64,000 nucleotides of DNA, taken from the NCBI RefSeq assembly GCF_963676685.1, contig NC_092355.1, positions 77,653,176 through 77,717,175 of the forward strand, given 5' to 3'. The stretch is from Mytilus edulis. Lineage: Eukaryota; Mollusca; Bivalvia; Mytilida; Mytilidae. A program made the position numbers and the translations under genes. Below, piece by piece: positions 47,121-59,400 of the stretch. Position 1 is the first letter of the stretch; each line of letters opens with the position of its first letter. The notes below the pieces were generated by a model, which saw only the letters and a program-made list of their open reading frames with translations, was not told where the DNA came from and searched no databases.

Positions 47121-50100
47121 AAGCAGCTTACCACACAAATCATGCAAATGGTGATACAAGCATGAAACTTTGTAAGAACATTCCTTTGGGTGTATGTAAT
47201 CATATTAGGGGGGTAGCCACGAAAAAAAATCATCCGATCATGGCGGCCATCTTGAATTTTCGAAATGGCGTCTTCTCACAGAAAAGACATCATATGTATT
47301 GTCCGTTTTGCTTGTATTGTATCCAAAATGTTACAAAATGGAGTAAATCATTGTTATATAAGATAAAGCATCACTTTCGGTCAAATATCGGTCGATAACT
47401 CACTCCTGGTTTTATGAATATCCCGAATATGACTGTTTTATAACCCGAATAATGTCAGTCGTTATATTCCACAAATCTTCGATTGCTACATTAGGTTCGA
47501 TAAGTTATAGGCCAATAGAGGGCGCAATTTTATTCTAGTTAACCTTTTTTAAAGAGTGTGTGTTCTCATTGTTATAAGACGTGTCTCGGTACTTGTCTAT
47601 CCACCGTTTATATTTTTAGTTACGAAGTTTTATTTGCAATTCTGAACGGATATTGATTTGAAGGAATTCTATCCCTATTACTAACACAATTCTATATTAA
47701 TAATGTTGTTAATACATCAAATAAGATAATAAGAAAAGTAATCTTGAATTGTATACAATTTCTAGAATTTTACGTAACTCTATGTTGCGTAAATGTATTC
47801 ATGTTACAGACACACACACTTCGTGCACTTCTCTAATAGTTGATTAGTTTCACTCGGTTCTAGTTTGTTGTTGCATTTATTCACTGCTCAGATAATATTT
47901 GCGTCATTGTTCTATTAGTTCATTGTTGATTACTTTTGTTTATATAAAAGTTACTTAGATTTTGAAATGGTGAAACGAATTCGCTTATCAGCTTCCTCAG
48001 CAGATAGTTGGGAAACTGATTGGACAAAATGTTGTTTGTGTCAGGGGTTCACAACAGACCTACTGAAATCGTTAGACGAAGGATATACAATGTTAGGCAA
48101 AAATATCCCTCTTTTTCATGAATTAAATGCCCTCCCTATCCCTCTTGATATTCGGCGATTAAACCACGGAGAGGGTATTGAAAGCACAATGAAAAAAGAA
48201 AATATCAGGTACCATAATTTGTGTAGGATAAAGTTCAATAATACTGAACTTGAGAGAACCCAGAAACGCAATAAGTTACCGATGCCATCTGGAACTTCTA
48301 GTGATTGTACGTCTCCTAAACTTTTGAGGTGTACTCCTCGTTCTAAATATCAACAACAAAATCCAGCTAAAAATGTGCATAAATGTTTCATTTGTGATAA
48401 AGAGTGACCTTTATCTGTCTTAAGAGAGGCAATGACAATGAAACTAAACCAACGACTTGTGGATTGTGCAACAGCTCTTCAGGATAAACAACTGTTGGCA
48501 AAGCTGAGTAGTGGTGATGTTATAGCACAAGAGATGAAGTATCACCTGTCTAGTAATGCAGCAGCTGTATATAAGATCAAAGAAGAGACAAATAGAGATC
48601 GAAAGCAGTGGCACACAGGAATAAACTATAATGAAAGAAACTGCATTAGCTGAGCTGGTTGCATACATTTTTGAAACTCAAAAGAAACTCTGAAGAGTCG
48701 GTTGTGTTTTGATTAGCAGACCTGGCAAACCTGTAAAAGGAAAAATTGGCACAGCTTGGTTGTTCTTCTGCACAGGTACATTCTACTCGACTGAAGGACA
48801 AGCTATTGCAGAAGATGCCTGAATTAGAAGCACACACAAAGGGCAGAGAACATGGACCGGATATTAGATCGCAGTTAGACAACATTTCTACAAAGTCTGA
48901 CTTAGCTCTGGCCCAAATTTTAATGTTTAATTATCATCAAAACAGGCAAAAGGTTACAGTGCAACAAAGACATTCAGCTGATTGCGAGACACCGTTTTGT
49001 GTGTACTTTGGACTGTTACTCTTTGCAAAAACCAGGACGAGACAGCTAGTAGATACATTATTTCAACATGGGTTATGTATCTCTTACGATCTGGTACTAG
49101 AAATATCAACTCAACTAGGTGAAGCTGTTGTTGAACGTTATTTAAATAAAGGTGTGGTATGTCCGCCTTTATTAAAGGGCAAAGTGTTTACAACAGCTGC
49201 AGTGGACAACATAGATCACAACCCAAGCTCAGCAACATCAAAATCATCTTTTCATGGGACCGAAATCTCTATTTGTCAACATCCAATGAAAGATAATATC
49301 GGCGTTTGAAGGAATCAGTTAATACCACCTACACTTTGGGTTGCCTTTGGAAAAGGAAAAGACCTGAGATGGATTCCGATTCACGAAATTAATCATGCTC
49401 TTGGTCCTAAATCAGAAGCTTTGCCCTTTTATCATCCTTTCACTGGATGTGACACGGTCTCCACTTTTCATGGAAAGGGTGAAAAATCGGCATGGCAGAT
49501 GTGGGAAATATTTAATGATGTAACCGAGGTTTTTAAACGATTAAGTTAGAAACCTGTATTAGTCAGTGAAGCTGATATGGAGTTGATAGAGGCATTTGTT
49601 GTGGTTATGTACGACAGAACTACAACAACATTTGACATCAAGGAATCCAGACTGGAACTGTTTGCACGCAAACAAAGACAATATGACACCATTCCACCCA
49701 CTAGAGCTGCACCACTTGAGCATACCAAACGAGCTACATACCAAAGTGGCCATGTATGGGACAGGCAGTCACACATGATCAACATCTACCTAGTCCTGGT
49801 GATTGGGGATGAGTTAAGGAAAATGCAGATGGAATGTGGATTCCTCATTGGACACAATTAGCAGCAATAGCTGCATCTTGCCAGGAGTTACACAAATGTG
49901 GCTGCAAGAAAACTTGTTCTGGTAGATGTAAGTGTTACAAATCTGGCTTGACCTGTACAACATTGTGTTCATGTAGCTGTTAAAACGGAATACATCGTAA
50001 ATATTGTAGATTATTACACTGATCAATCCTCCAGCATGTCTAACATAATTACCGATATACCAAACGGACATTTTTATCGTATATCTATACCACTATTATT

Positions 50101-50439
50101 TCATTCGAGTGTACGAATTTTTACGACCCAAACCGGAAGTAGTGATTTATTTTTACAATTGTTGTCTGTTTGACATATTTTCATATCATTTTATTGTATT
50201 TCAAATAGTTTTTATGACATATATAGTGTTGAAAATGGTTAGGACAGTTTTTTAATCTCCACGATTGAGCAAAATGATGTCAATTTTGAGTTCAAGATGG
50301 CCGCCGTGAAAAAAATCAAAATCATGATGGCTACCCCTCTAATATGATAAAGTACTCCCTAATGAACGTATATGCCAAATCCCTTGCTTGTATCACCATT
50401 TGCATGATTTTGTCAAATTTCGGTACTAAGCCGCCCCAC
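47121..50439 (+). mobile_element. DNA-transposon-like element with about 150-bp imperfect inverted ends
   Basis: Left and right ends are inverted copies with three strong anchors. A 25-base exact match is at 47138-47162 and 50385-50409 (core CATGCAAATGGTGATACAAG). CATATTAG(G/A)GGGGTAGCCA is at 47201-47219 and 50328-50346. GGCGGCCATCTTGAA is at 47242-47256 and 50291-50305. The outermost bases are uncertain (left about GCAGCTTACC, right reverse complement GGCGGCTTAGTACC), and no target duplication could be fixed. Between them lies one decayed multi-block protein on the plus strand. I infer a cut-and-paste transposon, but the protein belongs to no transposase family I can name. Confidence 0.75.
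47967..49983 (+). pseudogene. decayed protein of the inverted-repeat element, with Cys-rich ends
   Basis: Six blocks follow in order on the plus strand, separated by stops or frame changes. 47967-48407 starts at ATG and carries CCLCQ, YHNLC and CFICDKE, likely zinc-binding pairs. 48432-48653 has LAKLSSGDVIAQEMKYHLSS. 48746-49309 has AVDNIDHNPSSATSKSSFHG. 49310-49549 has FTGCDTVSTFHGKG. 49577-49861 has EHTKRATYQSGHVW. 49862-49983 is a Cys-rich tail (GCKKTCSGRCKCYKSGLTC) like a tesmin/TSO1 CXC motif, which binds DNA in other proteins. I recall this block order from multi-copy uncharacterised proteins of molluscs, corals and fish. The Asp residues in DNID and GCDT may belong to an RNase H-like catalytic core; that is inference. 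Several breaks make this copy inactive. Confidence 0.7.
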
Positions 50440-51954
50440 TAATATATATGATATAACAAAGAATATCGTGATGTATTAAACAATGCTAGTATACTTGATT
50501 GAAGAATAAGATTGCGGCCTATTAAGGTATTCCATATTTTACTGTGATTATTTTATTCATCAGAAAGGACAATAAATTGCGGAAAAAAAAGGTAGGATGA
50601 TTATATTAAAAAGTGGGGCAGAAAGTTACCAAAGATTTCATCAGATGGTTTTCCTTAATATTATCGTTCTCAGATACTTGCTAGTCACTGGTATTAAAGA
50701 GATAATAGTAACTGCAATTACGATTATCCCAATATGGCGACGGCAGATAAAGGTAAAATCTTTACAGTCAATTTACTTAAATGTAGCATGTTTTTGTCAA
50801 TAGTTACTCAGCTGCAAGGTTTTTCTATACCATTACATCATATTTGAATCGTAACGGTGCACTGGAATTGTCTAAGCGCTTTGAAAATTGCCGTTGAAAA
50901 ATTCGGGATGATAATCGTAACTCTATGGAATTTTTCTTGTTTGATAATCGTAATTTCTTTATCAGATAATAGTAACTGAAAATTAAATGTGTCTTTCAGA
51001 TTTCAATGGTATTGTTTGTATTAAAATGCAAATGTACAGTTAATTGATGACATTAACGGAAAATAAAAAAAGATTAAGAAACTTACAGGTTAATATTTAA
51101 GACAAATTTACTTATGTATCTCTCGATTTATTGGCGTTTTTTTTTTTTTACAAAACCGTGATTTCTTGTCACAGCCACTTTGAAAAAAATGTTTTTGATC
51201 TTTACAAGTATTTTTTTTGTGCAGTCAGTACATGGAATTAGATTTAACATTTTTTAAGCAAAGAAACATACTATTTTTAGAGGGACTAATAAGCTATGGA
51301 TTCCTGGCATTTCCCTAGACGCCCTATTCAACATTTATGCTCAATGTTTGCAAGAGATATAAACATAAGGGTCTTACAAAAGAAATGATGTGTTAATAAC
51401 GGCACTTAAATTGTTGACAAAAAAGAGCACATAAAATGGTCTCAAATGAACCAGAGTGATACCGTATTTTTGTTAATGTGCACTTCGAAACGGTTCAAAT
51501 CTCCTTCAGTATCTGGTTTTAAAATTATGAAACAAAATCAGTGTACAGCTTGATATGTGTTTTGATGAATATAATCATTCTTGTTACTATTGCAATATGG
51601 AGATTGTACACTACAAAACAATTATTGGGGATTTTTATTTTTTTCAATTCTATTCGTGTAAAACAAATAGCAAGGGTTAGTTTCATGTAACTTTCAGTAT
51701 GTTATCAACATAATATAGGGATGATGTCAACTACAAAACATTTTGTCCACTACGATCCAAGCGGTTTTGTCCACTCGACACTCATGAAATGTCCACTACG
51801 TAACATAAGTTGAACGTTCATATGTGAAGTACTGTCTAATATTTATCGATAAAAAATGGTTCTCACATTCAGAAAAAAATGAGATCTTTCTAGTTTATGT
51901 AAAAATGCCCTTATAACAGACAACAATATGCATTACCTTTTAATGTATACATGT

Positions 51955-52060
51955 TGAAGGCCGTACATTAACCTATAATGGTTTACTTTTTTTAAATTGT
52001 TATTTGGATGGAGAGTTGTCTCATTGGCACTCACACCGCATCTTCCTATATCTATGTACC
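51955..52060 (-). repeat. GATGTGGTGTGAGTGCC family copy inside the 50686 transposon
   Basis: GAAGGCCGTACATTAACCTA, GGATGGAGAGTTGTCTCATT and CACTCACACCGCATCTTCC are reverse-complement landmarks of the family. It is nested in the transposon interior, so either it inserted there or it was carried along. Confidence 0.8.
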
Positions 52061-52439
52061 TGTTCAATATATTGACAATGAAGCAGCTGTCGGGTCAGGT
52101 ATTTTGGTAAGTAGATATTCTAATTGTTTTCAAAGTTTCAATGTTATGTGCGCGTTTAAGGTGGGGGGTTTTTTGGGGAGAAAATGGAGGGGGATAAGCA
52201 ATATCCCATATCCCAAAAGTGCAAAACTGTTGTTCTTAATTTCTCGTCAAACTGTCTCTGGCGAATACTAAACGTCTTTCCTACTTCATTATGGCATAAC
52301 GGGTATGGACTAGAATTGAACCAGCAGTCGCTTCCCGGGGGAATAAATAGCACACATAGCCACTTGCATTTAATGATTTAAAACAATAATTACTATATTT
52401 AATATGTTTTTATTCAGGATAAATCAATGTTCTTTAACA

Positions 52440-52585
52440 GTCGTAGGGCCAGCTGAAGGACGCCTCCGGGTGCGGGAATTTCTCGCGACATTGAAGACTT
52501 ATTGGTGACCTTCTGTTGTTGTTTTTTCTATGGTCGGTTTGTTGTCTCTGTGATACATCATTCCTCATTTCCATTCTCAATTTAT
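52440..52585 (-). repeat. AAATTGAGAATGG family copy inside the 50686 transposon
   Basis: GGGCCAGCTGAAGGACGCCT, GGGTGCGGGAATTTCTCGCG and TTCCATTCTCAATTTATTAA give the reverse complement of the copy at 21408. It ends cleanly at CTCAATTT, the family's 5' end. Confidence 0.85.
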
Positions 52586-53264
52586 TAATCACAAATCGGA
52601 TGTACGGTGACACATGCGTTTCCCCTGACAAGTATTGCCATAACTTAGTATCCGATAACTTCCTATACAATTGCCTCATCGCTCAATCCCATATTTTGTG
52701 ATATTCCTAGTTTTTGGGAGTTTTCTGTATTTTAACATAGTTCGTGTTTTTCCCATATCCAAATTTCTTAAAGCTTGTTCACCCTTCCAATTTTATGATA
52801 GTATGTAGCTGTTTTCATTAGAAACATTAATAATATATGCACAAAAAGATATGTCATAAGATGTTGAAACGTGATTAATTCATCACCATAATTTCATCAT
52901 GTGCTATCAGATATACGTTTTTAGTGTCAATATCAATGAAACACTATCCAGTTACGATTATCTTCGCATTTTTTAATACCATAATTACGATTATCTTTTT
53001 TTCCGAGTTACGATGATCATCCCGAATTTTTCAACGGCAATTTTCAAAGCGCTTAGACAATTCCAGTGCACCGTTACGATTCAAATATAATGTAATGGTA
53101 TAGAAAAACCTTGCAGCTGAGTAACTAGTGACAAAAACATGCTACATTTGAGTAAAATGACTGTAAAGATTTTACCTATATCTGCCGTCGCCATATTGGG
53201 ATAATCGTAATTGCAGTTACTATTATCTCTTTAATACCAGTGCTAGTGAACGTTCATAAGCCAA

Positions 53265-54050
53265 AAATAAGGCGAAAGTTACCGAATGGACATTTAAACT
53301 CATAAATCTAAAATATGACGAAAAATACCGAATGGACATTCAAACTCATAAATCTAAAATAAGACGAAAAATACCGAATGGACCTTCAAACTCATAAATC
53401 TAAAATAAGCCGAAAAATACCGAATGGACATTCAAACTCATAAATCTAAAATAAGACGAAAAATACCGAATGGACATTCAAACTCATAAATCTAAAATAA
53501 GACGAAAAATACCGAATGGACATTCAAACTCATAAATCTAAAATAAGACGAAAAATACCGAATGGACATTCAAACTCATAAATCTAAAATAAGACGAAAA
53601 ATACCGAATGGACCTTCAAACTCATAAATCTAAAATAAGACGAAAAATACCGAATGGACATTCAAACTCATAAATCTAAAATAAGACGAAAAATACCGAA
53701 TGGACATTCAAACTCATAAATCTAAAATAAGACGAAAAATACCGAATGGACATTCAAACTCATAAATCTAAAATAAGACGAAAAATACTGAATGGACATT
53801 CAAACCCATAAATCTAAAATAAGACGAAAAATACCGAATGGACATTCAAACTCATAAATCTAAAATAAGACGAAAAATACCGAATGGACATTCAAACTCA
53901 TAAATCTAAAATAAGACGAAAAATACCGAATGGACATTCAAACTCATAAATCTAAATTAAGACGAAAAATACCGAATGGACATTCAAACTCATAAATCTA
54001 AAATAAGACGAAAAATACCGAATGGACATTCAAACTCATACATCGAAAAT
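53265..54050 (+). repeat. 46-bp minisatellite derived from the GACGAAAGATACC repeat head, about 17 copies
   Basis: The unit begins AAGACGAAAAATACCGAATG and continues GACATTCAAACTCATAAATC to TAAAAT. This corresponds almost base for base to the head of the interspersed repeat (GACGAAAGATACC, then ACAGTCAAACTCATAAATC). Copies are nearly identical, so expansion is recent. The last unit runs into AAATAAACTGACATGC, the next block of the parent repeat. Confidence 0.95.
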
Positions 54051-54069
54051 AAACTGACATGCAAAAAAA

Positions 54070-54235
54070 AACCCAGGGGTTATCTTAGGTTCTCATGAAG
54101 GGTGTATTTATCTTAGGTTCTCATGAAGGGTGTATTTATCTTAGGTTCTCATGAAGGGTGTATTTATCTTAGGTTCTCATGAAGGGTGTAAACCCCGGGG
54201 GTTATCTTAGGTTCTCATGAAGGGTGTATTTATCG
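54070..54235 (+). repeat. 28-bp minisatellite from the tail block of the same repeat, five copies
   Basis: The unit is ATCTTAGGTTCTCATGAAGG then GTGTATTT. It follows the head array after only a short A-rich linker. It resembles the TTATCTCAGGTGCTCC(T/G)GAAGGGT block near the far end of the interspersed repeat family. Two words with CCCAGGGGTTATC and CCCCGGGGGTTATC mark the first and last units. Confidence 0.85.
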
Positions 54236-54890
54236 TCCTGCATTAATATGCAAACACAATTTGCTACATTTTTTTCTGAAATATAAAATACTGATTTTCA
54301 AAAATTTACTTACAACTGACATGACTGATGTGTTTCTTTCTTTTTTTTTTTTTAAACCAAAATTAGAACATATATATTGTGTTCTGCTCTTTGGTCGGGT
54401 TGGTGTCTCTTTGAGGCAGTTTCCGTTTCCATCGTCAATTTTGAAATATAATTAAGATTAAGATACTAGCTTCCTTAGAACATAGATTAATCAGTTTGCA
54501 AATCGGTTACACTACAGCTCGCATGCATTTATTAAATTATGCAGATAATTCAAAAAACCTGGAATGGCACTTTTATAAAAATAACCGGGAGGTCGATCTA
54601 CGAGTAGCGGTGAAGAAATGTAAATCGCCATAATTACTATTCGAAAAATACCGACTACTCCATGTATGTTTAATTGAAAAAATGAATATAGGAAAGTTCA
54701 TATAAGATATTGAAAAATTGACAATTACAATAGGATTATTAATAGACCTATAATACTTTTATATCTAAATAAGTAGATGTGGTATGATTGCTAAGTAGAC
54801 AACATAATATACGAACATTTTCTGGTATAGACCCTTATGTCGTCTAGTATTGGACTAGTTCCTTTATAATATACAAAATTATATATATTG
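54236..54890. other. non-coding stretch with repeat fragments
   Basis: A minus-strand fragment of the AAATTGAGAATGG family lies at about 54385-54452 (GGTCGGGTTGGTGTCTCTTT). A head fragment of the GATGTGGTATGATTGC family lies at 54772-54802. Nothing else is recognised. Confidence 0.45.
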
Positions 54891-54894
54891 CTCG

Positions 54895-55110
54895 TATACT
54901 CTCGATGATACTCGTATACTCTCTATAATGGATGATACTCGTATGTATACTCTCTATAATGGATGATACTCGTATACTCTCTATAATGAATGATACTCGT
55001 ATACTCTCTATAATGGATGATACTCGTATACTCTCTATAATGGATGATACTCGTATACTCTCTATAATGGATGATACTCGTATACTCTCTATAATGGATG
55101 ATACAAACAA
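54895..55110. repeat. 27-bp minisatellite, about eight copies
   Basis: The unit is GATACTCGTATACTCTCTAT then AATGGAT. Since 27 is a multiple of 3, open frames appear on both strands (for example a 9-residue SIIESIRVS repeat on the minus strand). They are by-products. One copy has an 8-base variation (CGTATGTATACTC). Confidence 0.95.
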
Positions 55111-55980
55111 ACAAATAATCACATAACCATACACCATGTTCAATCCGGGAAAAACAGTCATTTACACAACTTCCTGTTTGGGTCAAGCCGCCAAAAATAG
55201 AGGTCATCAGAAGTGAGCTGAGGGAGGAAAAACTTTAGAAAGCGACCATTAAAAAACTATGATAGAGTATGATCCACTTTTTTCGAAATTAAAATTGAAG
55301 TAAAGAAATGTTTTGTATGAAGTATTTACGGTAGTTTAAACAGGTCTCATTAAAAGTGTCTTGCACGGTGCATTTTTTAAACAGGGTCCCAGATAGTTTC
55401 AACTGGATGAAAAAGTTGAGTAATTTTAGAACTTATCCGCAATGGAATAAATAGCGATTAGGTGTATTCGTACCATTAGAGTAGATTTATCTGTAAAAAC
55501 ATATAAGTTAACTAATTCAGTGAAAATATTTAGTGATATATGTTAATAAAATAACGGTACTAATTTTCTTGCACCAGATGCGCATTTCGACAATACATGT
55601 CTCTTCAGTGATGCTCGTGGCCAAAATATTTGAAATCCAAAGCTTATATAAAAGATGAAGAGCTATAATCCAAAAGGTCAAAAAGGTATAGCCAAATCCG
55701 TGAAAGGAATCAGAGCTTTGCATGAGGGAGATACATTCCTTAATTTATAATAATTTCTAATATTTTGTAACAGCAAATTTTAATAACACAAAAAATCCGT
55801 ATGTTCATGCCAGTACCGAAGTAAAGTTTCGAAATGATGGAAATCGATTTTAAAAAAGGAGCTTGTCGAAACGGCTTTCTTATGAAATAATAAAGTTCCT
55901 ATCGTCTCCTACAATAGAAAATAAGAAGGCGTCATCTTGTACAATTTGAACAACGCAAAATATGTACATGTACTTCTCTT
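55111..55980. other. non-coding stretch, nothing firm
   Basis: Around 55555-55700 the words GCACCAGATGCGCATTTCGAC and GTGATGCTCGTGGCCAAAAT resemble an interspersed repeat I associate with bivalves, but no second copy is in the window to confirm it. Confidence 0.35.
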
Positions 55981-55984
55981 GAAC

Positions 55985-56336
55985 TGAATTTTAATATGCG
56001 TTTCCTTTTCTACATTGGCTAGAGGTATAGGGGGAGGGTTGAGATCTCATAAACCCAGCCGCAATTTTGCGCCTATCCCAAGTGAACAGGAGTCTCTGGC
56101 CTTTGTTAGTCTTGTGATTTTTAATTTTAGTTTCTTATGTATAAATCGGAGTTTAGTATGACGTCCATTATCACTGAACTAGTATACATATTTTAAGGGG
56201 CCAGCTGAAGGACGCCTCCGGGTGCGGGAGTTTTTCGCTACATTGAAGACTCATTGGTGACCTTCGGCTGTTGTCTGCTCTATGGTCGGGTTGTTGTCGC
56301 TTTGACATATTCCCCATTTCCTTTCTCAATTTTACA
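55985..56336 (-). repeat. AAATTGAGAATGG family, longest copy
   Basis: Read on the minus strand it begins AAATTGAGAAAGGAAATGG and passes CCCGACCATAGAGCAGAC, CACCCGGAGGCGTCCTTC and AGTTCAGTGATAATGGACG, then extends further than the other copies to TACCTCTAGCCAATGTAG. It lies about 150 bp before the first exon of the cysteine-rich gene. Confidence 0.85.
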
Positions 56337-56487
56337 AAACAATTAAGTAAAAAAAAATACAATTTGAGTGAATTTAAATTAAATACATAAGCGAACTCAA
56401 TCGACTAGACGATAGTTGTTAGGATGTTGCAGGTCCTTTTTGTACTATGGTATTGCTATTAAAAATTGTTTTGGTTGATTTTCAGAT

Positions 56488-59400
56488 ATGGACAGAACCA
56501 CCTTAGTCAGTTTTATTTCGTGTCTTATTCTCGTGTGTCCAATGAACGGTGAGAACGTTATTATAAATACTAGAGGATGAGAAACATTTTTAACTCTATT
56601 GTGATTTTAATAAAACTCTAAGAAATGCCTTTTTTCAACACATATTTACTAAAAAATAATAACTTTAATAATTTAACTGAAGAAGAAAAAAATCATTATT
56701 TACTAAATCCATCAACGCCTTACAAACAAATAAGTTAGGATCCTTCTTGAAAAAGTCATTAGAACTGAGGGCAGGGGACTCTTAACAGCTTGTTTGTTGT
56801 TATAAATTTTGATGCTGTTTTTATTGCGTATGTGTGATATGTATGTATATATATTTTTGTGTTAATATATGTTATTCGCAAACTATAAAGTTTTTACTGC
56901 AATAAAATATTTGCTTTGATTTGATTTTAAAATTAATCACTGAAAATGAACAAACGAATGAATGATCAAACAAATGAACGAACGAACGAACGAACGCGAA
57001 TGAATGACATTTCTATTCGATTTTATAACTGTCTCAAATGAACAAATGAATGAATGAATAAACATCAAACAAAAGACAGCCTATAGACAACAGACACTGA
57101 ATTATATGGTGAAATCGAAGACTAATTCAAACCAGCTAAAAGTCGAATGAAAAAATAGGTATCAAAGACAAACAGAACGAATAAACGAATCATTTCAATT
57201 AATTTAGATGGATGGAGGCTACGGATTAGATGTTCAAGTGATTTTTCATATTCTAAAAAAAAACGCGCACCCAGGACCGCAATAACACATTACAACATAG
57301 TATATGAATATAGCCTGACTTTGTAAATGGGGTATAGCCTAACAATCTCATAATTTCCAAAACTTCTCTCGTCTCCAACCTTCATGTATATCTTCAGACC
57401 ATACATGCTATAATATAATACAATAAAATGTATTTTAACAGTTAACTTGCATTTTCTGCTAAAGAAATAACTAGGTATAACATGTACATGCTTTGTACAT
57501 ATATTTTTTTTTTAAACAAAAGATACTTTTTTACTCGTCATTTTATTGTTTTATGTTTTAATTGAATTATAAGAGTTCAGTGCTTCTTTCTGAATCGCAG
57601 CTAGTACAAGAACATTCTTCAGGTTAGAGGTTATTAATAAACTAATATCTCTCTAAGATGTTGGCAATACTAAACCCTTATTTATGTATAATATAAAAAT
57701 GAGAACACGTGGTATGGTTGACAATGAACCAACTATCTGCCAGATTTAAAATGAAGTGGATGTAAGCAATGATAGACAACCGCACGGCCTACATCAATGA
57801 GAAAAAAATACCGTTAAGTCGGCTTTGAAAGGCCCCGACATGAAAATATGAAACAATTGAATTGAGAAAGGCAACTGCCTAATTAATAATAAAACAAAAT
57901 TGACATGTATCAACGAAACCCACTGGAATACAGATTCAGGACGGAACAGACACATATATAAAGAATATGGCCGGGTTAAACATGTTTGTAAGTACACAGC
58001 CCTCCCCTATCCCGGGACAGTGGTGTAACAGCAAAATATATGAACACTTTTGGTCATGCATGTCGGTACAAATCACCTTTTTTGTCTGTCGAATCCCTAA
58101 TTTTTCACATAAAAAAGGAAAAACAGACCAGTACTGGTATTGTACTGATTGTGTGGAGCTTGAAGATCAATGTTACAGCGAGTCGGAGCTATTAGTAGAA
58201 TACCGGTACCAGAGAACTCTTTTCGTCAGAAAACAATGTCAAACATTCAAACATACTATCCACACTGATCTGTGTCCACACTTGTAACAGAATGAAATAT
58301 ATATTACAGTACACGGGAAACATCATCACTCAGAAGACAAGCCTGACATCCATTGGGATTGGGATAGTAATAAATACGACGAATGTCCAACGTCTGACTA
58401 CTGTAACTATTTCTACAGTCAATGTACCGTAAGTTACTGTCTCATAGTAATAAATACGACGAATGTCCAACGTCTGACTACTGTAACTATTTCTATAGTC
58501 AATGTACCGTAAGTTACTGTCTCATAGTAATAAATACGACGAATGTCCAACGTCTGACTACTGTAACTATTTCTACAGTCAATGTACCGTAAGTTACTGT
58601 CTCATAGTAATAAATACGACGAATGTCCAACGTCTGACTACTGTAACTATTTCTATAGTCAATGAACCGTAAGTTATTGTCTCATAGTAATAAATACGAC
58701 GAATGTCCAACGTCTGACTACTGTCACTATTTCTATAGTCAATGTACCGTAAGTTACTGTCTCATAGTAATAAATACGACGAACGTAAAAACGTCGGACT
58801 ACTGTAACTATTTCTATAGTCAATGTACCTTAAGTTACTGAGTTAGAGTAATAAATACGACGAATGTCTAACGTCTGACTACTGTAACTATTTCTATAGT
58901 CAAAGTACCGTAAGTTACTGTCTTAGAGTAATAAAATACGACGAATGTCCAACGTCTGACTACTGTAACTATTTTTACAGTCAATTTACCGTAAGTTACT
59001 GTCTCATAGTAATAAATACGACGAATGTCCAACGTCTGACTACTGTAACTATTTCTATAGTCAATGTACCGTAAGTTACTGTCTCATTGTAATAAATACG
59101 ACGAATGTCCAACGTCTGACTACTGTAACTATTTCTATAGTCAATGTACCGTAAGTTATTGTCTCATAGTAATAAATACGACGAATGTCCAACGTCTGAC
59201 TTCTGTAACTTTTTCTACAGCCAATGTACCGTTAGCTACTGTCTCATAGTAATTAATACGACAAATGTCCAACGTCTGACTATTGTAACTATTTTTACAG
59301 TCAATGTACCGTAAGCTACTGTCTCATAGTAATAAATACGACGAATGTCCAACATCTGACTATTGTAACTATTTTTACAGTCAATGTACCGTAGGTTATT

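Larger units (their letters stand above)
50686..53242. mobile_element. non-autonomous DNA transposon, 2557 bp, CTAGT target duplication
   Basis: Inverted ends of 236 bp (50686-50921 and 53007-53242) match at all but a few positions. They start CACTGGTATTAAAGAGATAA and pass through CAATATGGCGACGGCAGAT and GAATCGTAACGGTGCACTGG. The 5-bp word CTAGT flanks both sides (50681-50685 and 53243-53247). The near identity of the arms suggests recent movement or gene conversion. The interior has no transposase frame and hosts minus-strand copies of two interspersed repeat families. Like the element at 23076 it has CAC...GTG ends and a 5-bp duplication, but the two share no further sequence. Confidence 0.95.

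Noticed and set aside
47121-50439. A TTAA target duplication (Kolobok or piggyBac type) for the inverted-repeat element
   Set aside because: TTAA occurs at the left edge but not at the matching right edge, and the outermost bases are not well defined.
54923-55207. Open frames on both strands over the 27-bp repeat
   Set aside because: The unit length is divisible by three; both strands being open at once is a sign of the repeat, not of coding.
57967-58126. Start codon and first about 50 codons of the open frame at 57967 as gene sequence
   Set aside because: The left part matches an interspersed repeat. A signal-peptide exon at 56488 and an acceptor at 58126 give a consistent model instead.
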